A stretch of DNA of 64,000 nucleotides from CAZAKZ01 sp964485695 (GCA_964485695.1 CAZAKZ010000008.1:1-64000); one strand, 5' to 3'. Shown: positions 18,316 to 27,243, counted from the first letter of the stretch. Notes: generated by a model not told the origin, from the letters alone. A program made the numbers and translations.

Positions 18316-19293
18316 CTACGGGAGGCCAACGGGGTGGAGCTTGTCCTGGCTCCGGACCCAGTCCCGGATCGCCCGGTCGAGGTCTCTCTGACTGGATAAC
18401 CACTGGATGAGGCGCTGGGGCGTGCCCAGGTCGGCCCATCCCAGGGCCTCGGGCCAGGCGAGGACGGAAAGGTGGTCCTGGTCGGCCAGGAGATCGGAGG
18501 AGAAGTCCGACACGGGAAGTCGGTCGTAGCTCTGTCTCAGCCACGCCCAGGCTTGGGGTTCCGCCATCCCGGCATACGTCTCGAAGACCCGGACACAGTC
18601 CGGCATCCGGGATCGGAAGAGGTCGAGGAGGGACCTCACCCGGGCCACGAGGATGAAGGTGCTCCACAGGCTTCCCTGCCTGAAGAGTGTAGCGGCTTCA
18701 TCGCGGGAGGGTTTCTCCACGAAATACCGGACAGGGCGGATCCAGGGGCCGGACCCGGGGTCCAGGGGGCGCCCTTCCGGGATGATCCACCCGAAATCAC
18801 TGCTCGGATGGCTGGCCTCGACGCCGCAAACCACGAGGTGAGTAGGGTTTTCCTCCACGGCGGCCCATGCCATCTCCAGGCCGCGGACCAGAAGGGGCAC
18901 GTTGACGAAACTGTGGTCCGAAGGCAGTAGCATCACCGTGGCCTCGGGATTTTCTCTCTGGACGCGAATCAGGGGGAGGAGGATTCCGGGAGCGGTCCCC
19001 CGGTTCCGGGGCTGTTCGACCAGTGAGATCCCGGCATAGGTATCGACCTGTTCCCGGGCCACGCGGGTGTACGGCGTGTTTACCACGACCAGGGTCCGGG
19101 TGGGGTCCATGAGAGGGCGGACGCGCGATAGCGTCTCTTGAAGGAGGGTTCTTCCGCGACCGAAGCTGCAGAATTGCTTGGGCAGGGTGGATCCCGTCAG
19201 GGTGCGCGTCACAGGGAGCAGCCTGAGACCGGCTCCTCCGGCCAGAATCACGACCCAGGGGTGTGTCCGACCGCGGGACAGGTCCTTCCCCAT
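18316..19293 (-). CDS. mannose-1-phosphate guanylyltransferase-like nucleotidyltransferase
   Basis: 325 residues. The N-terminal motif ILAGGAGLRLLPVTR and PKQFCSF match the ManC/GDP-mannose pyrophosphorylase signature; LLPSDHSF, SDFGWIIPEG and FVEKPS follow at the expected spacing. The C-terminal isomerase domain of bifunctional ManC is absent. The usual WNSG before the sugar site is replaced by WSTF, so substrate choice may differ. ATG 19293 has GAGG at good spacing; an earlier in-frame start at 19359 is less likely. The product would be GDP-mannose for the glycan genes further right (inference). It converges on the giant gene with 22 bases between stops. Confidence 0.85.
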   Translation of the reverse strand: MGKDLSRGRTHPWVVILAGGAGLRLLPVTRTLTGSTLPKQFCSFGRGRTLLQETLSRVRPLMDPTRTLVVVNTPYTRVAREQVDTYAGISLVEQPRNRGTAPGILLPLIRVQRENPEATVMLLPSDHSFVNVPLLVRGLEMAWAAVEENPTHLVVCGVEASHPSSDFGWIIPEGRPLDPGSGPWIRPVRYFVEKPSRDEAATLFRQGSLWSTFILVARVRSLLDLFRSRMPDCVRVFETYAGMAEPQAWAWLRQSYDRLPVSDFSSDLLADQDHLSVLAWPEALGWADLGTPQRLIQWLSSQRDLDRAIRDWVRSQDKLHPVGLP

Positions 19294-19730
19294 GTGGAAC
19301 CTCGATTCATCCGGGCCTGAAAAATTCCGACGCCGCCTGCCGTCGGTACGAAGATTCACACAGTCGTGGACTGATCTGGACTCTGGTGTGTAGGCATCAG
19401 GTGCAGAAGCCGGCCAGATGCAGATTCAAACGCTGTTCGATACCGCCCAATAGGCATCACCGCGAGCGAGGGGCATTGTCCGCGCGCTTTTCGCGGACTC
19501 ACTCGCCGGTGTCTATTTCTCGAAGAGCCTCTCTGCGAAACCGGAAATCGTTTTGACTTGGTCGGTTAGGTCCGCGATGCAGATACTCCGCCCGGATACC
19601 GCTCCCCCGGACTTCGTGATCGTGCGCCTCCGTTCAGGAGCCGTACGGGTTGCTGAACGATTTAATACCCTCAAGGGTATTATAGGCACCCGCGGAGAAA
19701 TAGAAACGAATTCCTTTTCCAAGGGGAGAC
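19294..19730. other. non-coding stretch with an extended inverted repeat
   Basis: No convincing gene. It contains an interrupted hairpin from 19462 to 19506. The inner stem is GTCCGCG/CGCGGAC (19478-19484, 19492-19498). The outer stem, GCGAGCGA with TCACTCGC, has one mismatch and an 8-base bulge on one side. It could be a second terminator for the minus-strand gene ending at 19774, or a leader structure ahead of the nucleotidyltransferase starting at 19293. Nothing else stands out. Confidence 0.35.
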
Positions 19731-19762
19731 GATGCGGGAAACCGCGGCCGGTTTCCCGCATC
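19731..19762 (-). terminator. hairpin after the secreted-protein gene
   Basis: A perfect 13-bp stem (GATGCGGGAAACC and its complement) with a 6-base loop lies 11 bases past the stop codon at 19774. No clean U-tract follows on the minus strand, so it may act as a weak terminator or a 3'-end stabiliser. Confidence 0.6.
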
Positions 19763-19773
19763 GTGCTACTGGA

Positions 19774-20544
19774 TCAGGTTTTCAGGATCAGGATGGCCTT
19801 GGAGGTCGAATAGACGTGGATCCCCCCCGGAGCGGCGGCGTGGAGGGTGACGTAGGCCGCGTAAAAGGTGACCCCGATGAGCGCTGTGTTATTGGGGATG
19901 TGGACGTATCCCGTTCCGTACCCGGACTTGCTGGTGATGCCCGTGAAGTTCTGGAAGGTGGAGCCCGGGTATAAAAGGCTCATGAAGAAGAGCGGGTCGG
20001 GATTGAGCCTGAGCAGTCGTTTGACCGGCAGGGGCAGGCCGGGCGTGTCGCCCAGGGAACAGGCCAGCTGATAAGGCATACCCGTGGATATGGGCGCGTG
20101 CATGTCGAGGTTCACACGGCCGCCCGGCGTGGCCTTGCCGGAGACGCCGAGGGTGACCTGATCGATCTGGAACGGGGTCTTCAGGGGGTACTTCTGATTG
20201 TTCAGCCAGTAGCTGACCCGGGCCTCGTAGGTCCCGGCCTTGACCTGCTTCTGGTTGTTGTCCTTCTGGTCCCAGGTCCACTGGACCGAGGCCAGGGGTT
20301 TCACGGGCACCATCACCGGGAGGCCCATGGGCGCGAAGACCAGGCCGCCCAGGGAATCGCGGATGGCCCAGGGGGCGCTGCTGGGGAGCTGGATGGTGCT
20401 CCGCATGCGGTTCTCGATCTTTATCACCACCGACTGCTCCAGGGGCACGGGATCGGGGTAGACGGTCAACAAGACCTGGGCGCTGACCCCGGATGCGGCC
20501 AAGCAGAGCCCCAGGAGCAGGCACGACACCTTGATCAATTTCAT
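19774..20544 (-). CDS. secreted protein with shared C-terminal domain
   Basis: 256 residues. A signal peptide (residues 1-22, ending VSAQ) is followed by an Ig-like beta region (LLTVYPDPVPLEQSVVIKI; AGTYEARVSYWL) of the kind used for adhesion or proteinase-inhibitor-like folds. The last about 110 residues are the C-terminal domain seen in the propeller proteins (GMPYQLACSLGDTPG, then FQNFTGI). ATG 20544 is chosen because AAAGGAG precedes it. There is no membrane anchor. Function is unknown; it is probably extracellular or outer-surface. Confidence 0.85.
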   Translation of the reverse strand: MKLIKVSCLLLGLCLAASGVSAQVLLTVYPDPVPLEQSVVIKIENRMRSTIQLPSSAPWAIRDSLGGLVFAPMGLPVMVPVKPLASVQWTWDQKDNNQKQVKAGTYEARVSYWLNNQKYPLKTPFQIDQVTLGVSGKATPGGRVNLDMHAPISTGMPYQLACSLGDTPGLPLPVKRLLRLNPDPLFFMSLLYPGSTFQNFTGITSKSGYGTGYVHIPNNTALIGVTFYAAYVTLHAAAPGGIHVYSTSKAILILKT

Positions 20545-20617
20545 GGCCACGCTCTCCTTTCTTGACGGACCTGATAAACGGGGAGATGCGGCCATTGTAC
20601 CATCCTGCGGAGCCTTT

Positions 20618-21739
20618 TCACAGGCGCCGGGTCTTCGGGGCGAGTTTCAGCCGCTTCACCACCAGCCGGTCGCAGTCCGCGCTCGTCCTGGGCCTCAGGT
20701 TCTTGAAGTCGGGCCAATACTCGTTCTGGAAGTCCACGATGACCCACTCTCCGGCGCGGTCGCACACCACGAAGTGCACGGCGTGTACCTTCTCCTTCAC
20801 GGGGTTGAGCAGGTACTCGGCGAAGAGGGCGTAGTCCGCTTCCGGAGGATTCTTCCGGACGTGGTTCCGGAAGGCCAGCGCCAGGTCCCAGAGCCGGCGC
20901 TGCTCGTTCGGTGTGGGTTTCAGGTCGAACCGTGGGGCAGTCGCGGCCACGTCGGCCAGGCAGAGGCCGCGTTCCCCCAGCATCTCGGCCAGATGCTTCG
21001 CGCACTTGAGGTCCAAGGCCTTGCCGATCTGGACCGGGAAGAGCAGGAGCTTCATGGACTTGCCGGCCCGGTGCAGGGTCTCGCAGCGCTTCTTCATGGC
21101 CGCCTGTTCCTCCTTCGAGGGATGGCCGGACCTCTGGGCCCACAACCGGGCCAGCTTGCCCTCGCGCCCCGGCTTTGCGCTCTCGGGCAGGCCTAGCATT
21201 GCCCTGAATCGGTGGGCCACCAGCACACAGCACGTCATGGGATTCCTGACTCGAAACCGCTTGAAGTCGGGATAATCGGGTTTTTGCCGGTCGAGGTAGA
21301 CCAGGGCGCCGGTGCGGTCCACGATGACGAACCGGACCTCCTGGATTCCTGTCTTGCGGGTTCCGCAGAACTCGGCGTAGAGGGCGTAGTCGGTCAGGAT
21401 CGGATTCTTCCGGACATAGGCGCCGAAGAGGGCCCCGGCCTGGTTGAAATCCGTCTCGGGCGAGACCTTGAAGGCGGCGTCCGCGATCTCCAGGTTATCC
21501 ATGCCGGCCTTCTCGTAGAAGAGGGCCAGGACCTCGGTGGCATTCTTGTAATACTTCCCCGCCATCTTCACGGGAAAGAGGGTGAAGGAGGCCGCGGCCC
21601 CCTTGGCCTTGAGAGCCGCCAGGCGTTCGGCCCGGTCCTGGGCTGCTGCCCCGGGCGGTACCCACAACGCCGTGAGGAGGAGACATGCCAGGATCCCCGG
21701 GGCTCCGGTTCTCTTCCAGATGGGAAATTGGATTCTCAT
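20618..21739 (-). CDS. exported protein with tandem internal duplication, putative TetR target
   Basis: 373 residues with a signal peptide (about 1-34, ending AAAQ). The mature part holds two copies of one unit of about 150 residues. Copy 1 runs FTLFPVKMAGKYY to LVAHRFRAMLGL; copy 2 runs LLLFPVQIGKAL to LVVKRLKLAP. Shared landmarks are VRKNP...DYALYAEF / VRKNP...DYALFAEY, RFVIVDRTG / HFVVCDRAG, and DYPDFKRFR / YWPDFKNLR. I know no family for it. ATG 21739 has a perfect AAAGGAG. A palindromic operator lies 18-35 bases upstream and a TetR gene is immediately upstream, so it is likely repressed by that regulator. Confidence 0.85.
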   Translation of the reverse strand: MRIQFPIWKRTGAPGILACLLLTALWVPPGAAAQDRAERLAALKAKGAAASFTLFPVKMAGKYYKNATEVLALFYEKAGMDNLEIADAAFKVSPETDFNQAGALFGAYVRKNPILTDYALYAEFCGTRKTGIQEVRFVIVDRTGALVYLDRQKPDYPDFKRFRVRNPMTCCVLVAHRFRAMLGLPESAKPGREGKLARLWAQRSGHPSKEEQAAMKKRCETLHRAGKSMKLLLFPVQIGKALDLKCAKHLAEMLGERGLCLADVAATAPRFDLKPTPNEQRRLWDLALAFRNHVRKNPPEADYALFAEYLLNPVKEKVHAVHFVVCDRAGEWVIVDFQNEYWPDFKNLRPRTSADCDRLVVKRLKLAPKTRRL

Positions 21740-21756
21740 GAGAAACTCCTTTGAAA

Positions 21757-21774
21757 TGTAAGTTAACGCTTACA
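21757..21774 (-). promoter_or_regulatory. TetR-type operator in front of the duplicated-protein gene
   Basis: Perfect inverted repeat TGTAAG-N6-CTTACA. The same TGTAAG-N6-C(T/A)TACA pattern occurs before the neighbouring TetR gene at 22423-22440. Its position just upstream of the ribosome-binding site fits repression of the gene starting at 21739. Confidence 0.7.
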
Positions 21775-21797
21775 AAACAAGTAAAAAAATGTTACTG

Positions 21798-22394
21798 TCA
21801 TGGTGTTCTACCTTCGATGAGCAGCCGGCCGACATCCCGGATCAGCCGCCGGCGCCGGCGCTCGGAGAGCAATCCCAGCTCGTTGCTGATGTTCGCCGCC
21901 GTGCCCAGGCCCACCGCGGCCCAGGCGCACAGGTCCGCCTCCGGCAGTTCACGTCCCTTCGAGTGGCCGTGGCGGTGGTCCGAGATCTGTTGCTTCAAGA
22001 AACGGTGAAACCGGCCGTACATCCGGCGGAGCGCCGCCTGGATATCGGGGTCGTCGGTCTCGCTGAGGCCGGCGAACACGATGCGGTAGAGGCCGAGCTC
22101 GCCGTGGTGCCTGGACTCGTAGTCGAGGATCTCCTCGGCGCCGCTCCTTGCGCCCTCGGTCTCCTCGAGCACCTTTTTCCAGAAGTGGACGGAGTTCTCG
22201 TAGACGTGGTCGATGACCGCGATGAACATCGATTTCTTGTCCGGCCACAGGCGGTAGAGGATGTTCTCCTGCACCTTGCACCGGCCGGCCAGCTTCGCGG
22301 TGGTGGTCCGCCGGTAGCCGAGGTCGGCAAAGGCCCGGGCGATGATCGGCAGCAGCTCCTTTCGTCGTCGGGCGCTCTGGTTCGGCCGTGCCAT
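21798..22394 (-). CDS. TetR/AcrR-family transcriptional regulator
   Basis: 198 residues. The N-terminal helix-turn-helix is typical of the family: an Arg/Lys-rich start, IARAFADLGYRRTTTAKLA, then ENILYRLWPDKKSMF in place of the usual tLYryFpsKeaL. The C-terminal 130 residues are the variable ligand-binding and dimerisation part. ATG 22394 follows GAGAGG; a TTG at 22412 is a poorer alternative. The gene ends 59 bases before the start of the duplicated exported protein. Operators in front of both genes suggest autoregulation and repression of its neighbour. The ligand is unknown. Confidence 0.92.
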   Translation of the reverse strand: MARPNQSARRRKELLPIIARAFADLGYRRTTTAKLAGRCKVQENILYRLWPDKKSMFIAVIDHVYENSVHFWKKVLEETEGARSGAEEILDYESRHHGELGLYRIVFAGLSETDDPDIQAALRRMYGRFHRFLKQQISDHRHGHSKGRELPEADLCAWAAVGLGTAANISNELGLLSERRRRRLIRDVGRLLIEGRTP

Positions 22395-22422
22395 GGGAGA
22401 TCCTCTCCGCAAACGAGCGTTA

Positions 22423-22467
22423 TGTAAGTAGACACATACAGTTTATTGTTTTTCGACATCCAGGCAA
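22423..22467 (-). promoter_or_regulatory. promoter and operator of the TetR gene
   Basis: On the minus strand TTGCCT (22462-22467) and TAAACT (22440-22445) are 16 bases apart and make a plausible sigma-70 promoter. Immediately downstream is the near-palindrome TGTAAG-N6-CATACA (22423-22440), a second copy of the site at 21757-21774. An operator touching the -10 element is the classic arrangement for autorepression. Confidence 0.6.
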
Positions 22468-22509
22468 GGCCGGGATACCATTTTTCTCCGCAATAGCACG
22501 AATGTGCAC

Positions 22510-22553
22510 CCAATCCCTTGTCGGACAACGGCTTTCGTGCCGGTAGGGATTGG
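22510..22553 (-). other. structured element, possible terminator
   Basis: CCAATCCCT (22510-22518) pairs perfectly with AGGGATTGG (22545-22553). The 26 bases between can form two small hairpins (CGGC/GCCG and TTG/CAA), giving a three-way-junction-like shape. It lies about 100 bases past the stop of the propeller gene at 22656 and upstream of the TetR promoter. No U-tract is seen. Confidence 0.35.
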
Positions 22554-22655
22554 TCCATTTCGTACGGATTCTCCGCCGGAGGATTGTTGATCCTGCCAAA
22601 TCCGCTACGTTGCAGCCCTTGGGGCCCGGTAACTACCGAGCCGATGCGGCTAGCT

Positions 22656-23918
22656 TCAGGTCCATCCAAACGTGAAGGGCCAGCAGTTGCTGACGGCCGT
22701 GATGCCGGTTTGGTGGTCGAAGGCCACGGCGGCACCGTAGGCGTGGACGCCGATCAGCTCATAGACGTAGGGGATGTTGACGTATGGACTTGCCTTACCC
22801 CTGGCGTCCAGGACGCCGGAGAAGTCCTGGAACACGGGAGGTCCCACAAGGATCGAGGAATAGAACAGGGTGTCCACCGCCAGGTGGATGGTGCCCAGGT
22901 TCTTGGCAGGGATGCCGGGCGTGTGCCCCCACGCAAGAGCTACCTGGTAGAATTTTCCGGCCTGTTTGGCCCCGAAATTGACGGACAGGAAGCCGATCTT
23001 GCCCACGTTCCAGGAGCCCCGGGCCCAGATCTGGCGCTTACACATGAACTCTGCATCGGCGGGGCGGAACATCCCGGACGAGGCGTGCAGGGATGTGACG
23101 TGGCCGCCCGTCGTTACGAATGTCAGGTGCTGGGGAGAGGTGCCGGCCTCGGTGCACAGGAGGATCTCTGAGGGTTGTTCCCGGACTTCGATGCTGCCCG
23201 GGGACGCCATCGAAGGGGTCGAGGCGATATTCAGGGTGGAGACTCTTCCCTCCTGCGTGATGCGAAGGATACCGCCCGAGCCTGTATTGAAGGTGGCGTA
23301 GACTTCCCCGCTCCAGGGGCTCCAGTCCATGCATGTGATGCCCGGCAGGCCGGTGAGAGTCTGGAATACGTAGCCGTTCACGTCCATGAAGAAGACGTCC
23401 CAGGTGGTCTTCTTCGAGTCCTTTCCGGCCACGAGGTAATCGCCGGTCGAGCCGTTCAGGCAGATGGCGTCGAAGGTATAGCCGGGCATGGTCGTGACGG
23501 TGATGATCTGTGTACAGCTGGTGGTATCGGCCTTGTATATGGTTCCGTTGTTCGAGGCCCAGATCATGCCCCCATCCTCGTCCAGATCTCCACACCGGAT
23601 TCCGGTGCCGAGGAGGGTGGTGAGGTTCACGACACCGCCGAGGACGTGGTACTTGTGGACCAGGGTGCTATCCCAGATGAGGATCTCCTCGTTTCTCGCT
23701 CCCATGGTGATGGAGGCAGGAGATGCTCCCTTGGTCAGCGCTACGATGCTGGTCAGGACACCCGCCTGGTTGAATGCTGTCAGGGCATTCCCGGCCTTTC
23801 CTCCACTACTGGAAACCACGTACATCGTGTCCTGGGGAAGCTGTGCTTCGATGGCCGGGGTCACACTCAGAACCCCCGCGACAACAACGGCCAACAGGCC
23901 GATTCCTCTGATTCTCAT
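22656..23918 (-). CDS. secreted beta-propeller-like protein with shared C-terminal domain
   Basis: 420 residues. A signal peptide (MRIRGIGLLAVVVAGVLSVT..., cleaved near IEAQ) precedes propeller-like repeats with Trp and Gly-rich turns (EEILIWDSTLVHKYH; GEVYATFNTGSGGILRI). The C-terminal 110 residues match the shared domain: AGKFYQVALAWGHTPG, IHLAVDTLFY, FQDFSGVLDARGKA. ATG 23918 has GAGGAG six bases upstream, so the longer upstream ORF is not used. It diverges from the efflux operon. Probably extracellular; role unknown. Confidence 0.85.
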   Translation of the reverse strand: MRIRGIGLLAVVVAGVLSVTPAIEAQLPQDTMYVVSSSGGKAGNALTAFNQAGVLTSIVALTKGASPASITMGARNEEILIWDSTLVHKYHVLGGVVNLTTLLGTGIRCGDLDEDGGMIWASNNGTIYKADTTSCTQIITVTTMPGYTFDAICLNGSTGDYLVAGKDSKKTTWDVFFMDVNGYVFQTLTGLPGITCMDWSPWSGEVYATFNTGSGGILRITQEGRVSTLNIASTPSMASPGSIEVREQPSEILLCTEAGTSPQHLTFVTTGGHVTSLHASSGMFRPADAEFMCKRQIWARGSWNVGKIGFLSVNFGAKQAGKFYQVALAWGHTPGIPAKNLGTIHLAVDTLFYSSILVGPPVFQDFSGVLDARGKASPYVNIPYVYELIGVHAYGAAVAFDHQTGITAVSNCWPFTFGWT

Positions 23919-24180
23919 GGAAGACTCCTCATTCACTGGACCCGAGAATATATCATAATGGAAGAGAGTGGAGATGCCATGGTGGAAATGGAATTCGGCC
24001 CGCGGTTTGTCCTTTTCCGTATCGGCCCGCCCATGCAACTAATTAATATGTATGGAATCCGATTTTCCCAAAATGGTATCCATGGTCATTTTTCGATGCG
24101 ACTATACTTCATGTTGTCTTGGTTGAGTTGAATCATCCGGGTTGAACCCTCGAATCGTCCTTCACACGTCTGGATCACCC

Positions 24181-25332
24181 GTGCGTAAGTGGCTCGTCAG
24201 ATTCCTGATTCTCGCCGTGGTGGTGGCTCTGGTATTCGTCCTCCGGATCACCGTGTTTCAACCGGATCCCGTCAAGGTGGTCGCGGTGCCTGCCGAGCGG
24301 GGTTGGGTGGAATCCACGGTCACCAACTCAAAGGCCGGCACGGTCAAGGCCAGACAACGGGCTAGCCTTTCCCCGGAGACCGGGGGCCTCGTGGTGGAGA
24401 TCCTTCGCCGCAAGGGCGAGAGGGTCAAGGCGTGCGAGGTGCTGCTTCGCCTCAATGATGCGATACCGAAGGCCCAGGTCAGCCATGCGAAGCGCGCCCT
24501 GGAGGCGGCCGAGGCCCGGAGCCGGGAGTCGTGTATTGCCGCCAAGCGGGCCCGCCAGGAACTGAATCGCCACCGCACCCTCGTGAAAAAGCGCCTCGAA
24601 CCCAAGGACTTGCTGGATCAATACGTCAGCAACGCCGACCTTGCGGATGCGGCCTGCACGGCGTCCCTGGCTGACGTGGCCAAGGCCCAGGCCGCCGTGA
24701 CCGTGGCCGAGGCCGACCTGGCCAGGACGGTGGTCAGAGCGCCCTTCGAGGGCGTGGTCGCCGAGCTCAAGGTCGAGGTGGGGGAATGGATCACACCGGC
24801 TCCACCCCTGATCCAGGTCCCCACGGTGGTGGACGTGTTGAACCTGGACTCGCTCTACATGAGTGCACCCATGGATGAGGTGGATTCGGCCAGGATCAAG
24901 GTGGGGCAGAAGGTCTGGGTGACCCTCGATCCTTTCCCCGGCAGGAGATTCAAAGGTCGTGTCGTCCGGGTGGCACCGTACGTCCTCGACGTGGAGGCGC
25001 AGAACCGTACCGTAGAGATCGAGGTGGAGTTGGAGGATCGTGTGTTCGCGTCCTCGCTGCTCCCGGGCACCTCCGTGGACGTGGAAGTGATCCTGGACGT
25101 GAGAGAGTCCGTGCTGCGTATTCCCGCCGAGGCCCTCCTCGAAGGCAACAAGGTTCTGGTGGTGGAGAACGGCGTCCTGGTGGAACGGACATTGAAAACC
25201 GGCCTGAGGAACTGGAACTTCGTCGAGGTGGTGGAAGGGCTTTCCGTAGGCGAACAGGTGGTCACGTCCCTGGACAGGGCCGAGGTCAAGGCGGGCGTCG
25301 AGGTCGTGGTGAGGGAGAAGGCCCGAAGATGA
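24181..25332 (+). CDS. efflux-pump periplasmic adaptor (HlyD/MacA type)
   Basis: 383 residues. An N-terminal membrane anchor (RFLILAVVVALVFVLRI) is followed by the lipoyl half-motif, a coiled-coil hairpin (about residues 95-190) and the second half-motif (VRAPFEGVVAELKVEVGEWI). Beta-barrel and membrane-proximal domains follow (WVTLDPFPGRRFKGRV; VLRIPAEALLEGNKVLVV). This is the RND/MacA adaptor layout. The GTG at 24181 is chosen as start; a TTG at 24142 would add 13 residues. It overlaps the ATPase gene by 4 bases and forms an operon with it and two permeases. Confidence 0.92.
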   Translation: MRKWLVRFLILAVVVALVFVLRITVFQPDPVKVVAVPAERGWVESTVTNSKAGTVKARQRASLSPETGGLVVEILRRKGERVKACEVLLRLNDAIPKAQVSHAKRALEAAEARSRESCIAAKRARQELNRHRTLVKKRLEPKDLLDQYVSNADLADAACTASLADVAKAQAAVTVAEADLARTVVRAPFEGVVAELKVEVGEWITPAPPLIQVPTVVDVLNLDSLYMSAPMDEVDSARIKVGQKVWVTLDPFPGRRFKGRVVRVAPYVLDVEAQNRTVEIEVELEDRVFASSLLPGTSVDVEVILDVRESVLRIPAEALLEGNKVLVVENGVLVERTLKTGLRNWNFVEVVEGLSVGEQVVTSLDRAEVKAGVEVVVREKARR

Positions 25333-26036
25333 TTCGACTGGACGGCATCTCCCGCACCTTCCTCGTGGGGGACCAGGCCGTCTACGCCTTGTCCGACATC
25401 ACGGAGCACGTCCGAGCCGGGGAGTACATCGCTCTCATGGGGCCGTCGGGATCGGGCAAGTCGACGCTCCTGAACGTCCTCGGTTGCCTGGACCGCCCCA
25501 CGGCGGGCACCTACCGCCTCGACGGTGAGGACGTGGGCGCCCTGGACGACGCCGCCCTCACCGAGATCCGTCGCCACAAGGTCGGATTCGTCTTCCAGGC
25601 CTACCACCTGGTGCCGCGCCTCGACGCGGCGGGCAACGTGGAGCTGCCCCTGATCTTCGACGGCGTTGCGCGGTCGGAGCGGCGGCGGCGATGCGCCGAA
25701 GCCCTCGCCGCCGTCGGTCTCTCGGATCGGGCCCGCCACCGGCCGCACCAGCTCTCGGGCGGTCAGCGGCAGCGCGTGGCCATCGCCCGGGCCACCATCC
25801 TGGGACCGAGGCTGCTCCTCGCCGACGAGCCGACCGGCAACCTCGACTCGGCCGCGGGGGACCAGGTGCTGGGCGTTTTGAAGAATCTCAACGAGAAGGG
25901 CATCACCCTGGTGGTGGTCACCCACGACCCCCACGTGGCCCGGCAGGCGGACCGCATCCTGGTCCTGCACGACGGGCGCATCGCCCGGCGCATGGAGTCC
26001 GAGGCGCTGACCGACATGGAACACGGCACTAGGTAA
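25329..26036 (+). CDS. MacB-type ABC transporter ATPase
   Basis: 235 residues of the LolD/MacB ATPase family. Visible motifs are Walker A GPSGSGKST, Q-loop VFQAYHLVPRL, signature LSGGQRQRVAIARA, Walker B LLLADEPTGNLDS and switch H in VVVTHDPHVA. It is separate from the permease, unlike E. coli MacB where the two are fused. ATG overlaps the adaptor stop by 4 bases; 4 bases separate it from the first permease. It would energise export by the adaptor-permease complex. Confidence 0.95.
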   Translation: MIRLDGISRTFLVGDQAVYALSDITEHVRAGEYIALMGPSGSGKSTLLNVLGCLDRPTAGTYRLDGEDVGALDDAALTEIRRHKVGFVFQAYHLVPRLDAAGNVELPLIFDGVARSERRRRCAEALAAVGLSDRARHRPHQLSGGQRQRVAIARATILGPRLLLADEPTGNLDSAAGDQVLGVLKNLNEKGITLVVVTHDPHVARQADRILVLHDGRIARRMESEALTDMEHGTR

Positions 26037-26040
26037 TCCC

Positions 26041-27243
26041 ATGCGCTTCCTCGACCTGATCACTTTTGCCACCCAGGCCCTTCTCCGGTTCCGGCTACGC
26101 ACCGCCCTGAGTCTCCTCGGCGTCTCCATCGGCGTCCTGGCGGTGCTGATCCTCACCGCCCTCGGCGAGGGTGCCCGGCGCTACGTGGTGGGGCAGTTCG
26201 CCACCATCGGCACCAACATTCTCATCGTGTTTCCGGGCAAGACCGAGACCTCGGGGGCGATTCCCGGCTTCGGCGGGGTGCCCAACGACCTGACCCTCGA
26301 CGACGCCGAAGCGCTCCAGCGCGGTATCCCGGGGGCGCGTCTCCTGGCGCCCCTCTCCATGGGCAACGAGACCGTGGCCTTCCGGGAGCGCAGCCGGCAG
26401 GTGGCCGTCATCGGAACCACCCACGCCTTCTTCGAAATGAGGGAGTTGAAGATGCACACGGGCCGGTGTCTCCCGCCGGGGGACATGCGCCGGGGGGCTC
26501 CGGTCACGGTGCTGGGCCGGGACCTGGCCCGGGAACTGTTCGGCAACGACCCGGCCGTGGGCCAGGTGGTCCGCATCGGCGGCTGGCGCATGCGCGTCAT
26601 CGGCGTGGCGGCCGAGAAGGGGACCTTTCTCGGCTTCAACGTGGACGAGGTGGCCCTGGTGCCCGTGGCCACGGGCATGAAGATGTTCAACCGGACCTCC
26701 CTGTTCAGGATCCAGCTCAAGGTGGAAGCCGCCACGGAGCTCGAAGCGGTTCGGGATCGCGTCCGGCACCTCCTCATCGAGCGCCACGGGGAGGAGGACA
26801 TCACCTGCGTTTCCCAGGACGCGGTCATCCAGACTTTCACCTCCATCCTCTCGGCCCTCACCTTCGCTCTCGCCGGCATCGCCGCCATCTCCCTGACCGT
26901 GGCCGGCGTGGGCATCATGAACGTGCTGCTGGTGTCCGTGTCGGAGCGCACGGCTGAGGTGGGGCTCCTCAAGGCTCTTGGCGCAAAGCAGGGGCAGATC
27001 CTCGCCGTCTTCCTCGCGGAGGCGGTGGTGCTCTCGGTTTCCGGTGGCCTGGTGGGTCTCGTTGCAGGAGAGGGTCTGGTGTGGTGTTTCGGCGCCCTGT
27101 ACCCGGCCTTTCCCGTGGCCACGCCCCTCTGGGCGGTGATCACCGTGATCCTTCTCTCCCTCGGCGTGGGTACGGTTTTCGGGGTGTTGCCGGCCCTGAA
27201 GGCCACCCGCCTGGACCCCATCCAGGCTCTGGCCGGGAGGTGA
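26041..27243 (+). CDS. MacB/FtsX-type ABC permease, copy 1
   Basis: 400 residues. One N-terminal membrane helix (TALSLLGVSIGVLAVLILTALGEGA), a large periplasmic MacB_PCD domain (about 45-265), then three C-terminal helices of the FtsX domain (about 280-400; motif VSERTAEVGLLKALGAKQ). It is closely related to the next gene. Together they would form the membrane part of a heterodimeric tripartite-type exporter. Substrate is not visible; MacAB systems carry peptides, lipoproteins, siderophores or macrolides. Confidence 0.93.
   Translation: MRFLDLITFATQALLRFRLRTALSLLGVSIGVLAVLILTALGEGARRYVVGQFATIGTNILIVFPGKTETSGAIPGFGGVPNDLTLDDAEALQRGIPGARLLAPLSMGNETVAFRERSRQVAVIGTTHAFFEMRELKMHTGRCLPPGDMRRGAPVTVLGRDLARELFGNDPAVGQVVRIGGWRMRVIGVAAEKGTFLGFNVDEVALVPVATGMKMFNRTSLFRIQLKVEAATELEAVRDRVRHLLIERHGEEDITCVSQDAVIQTFTSILSALTFALAGIAAISLTVAGVGIMNVLLVSVSERTAEVGLLKALGAKQGQILAVFLAEAVVLSVSGGLVGLVAGEGLVWCFGALYPAFPVATPLWAVITVILLSLGVGTVFGVLPALKATRLDPIQALAGR

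Noticed and set aside
19513..19813. Two overlapping ORFs of about 80 residues on opposite strands.
   Set aside because: Both run through the terminator-like hairpin at 19731-19762, lack ribosome sites and have low-complexity translations.
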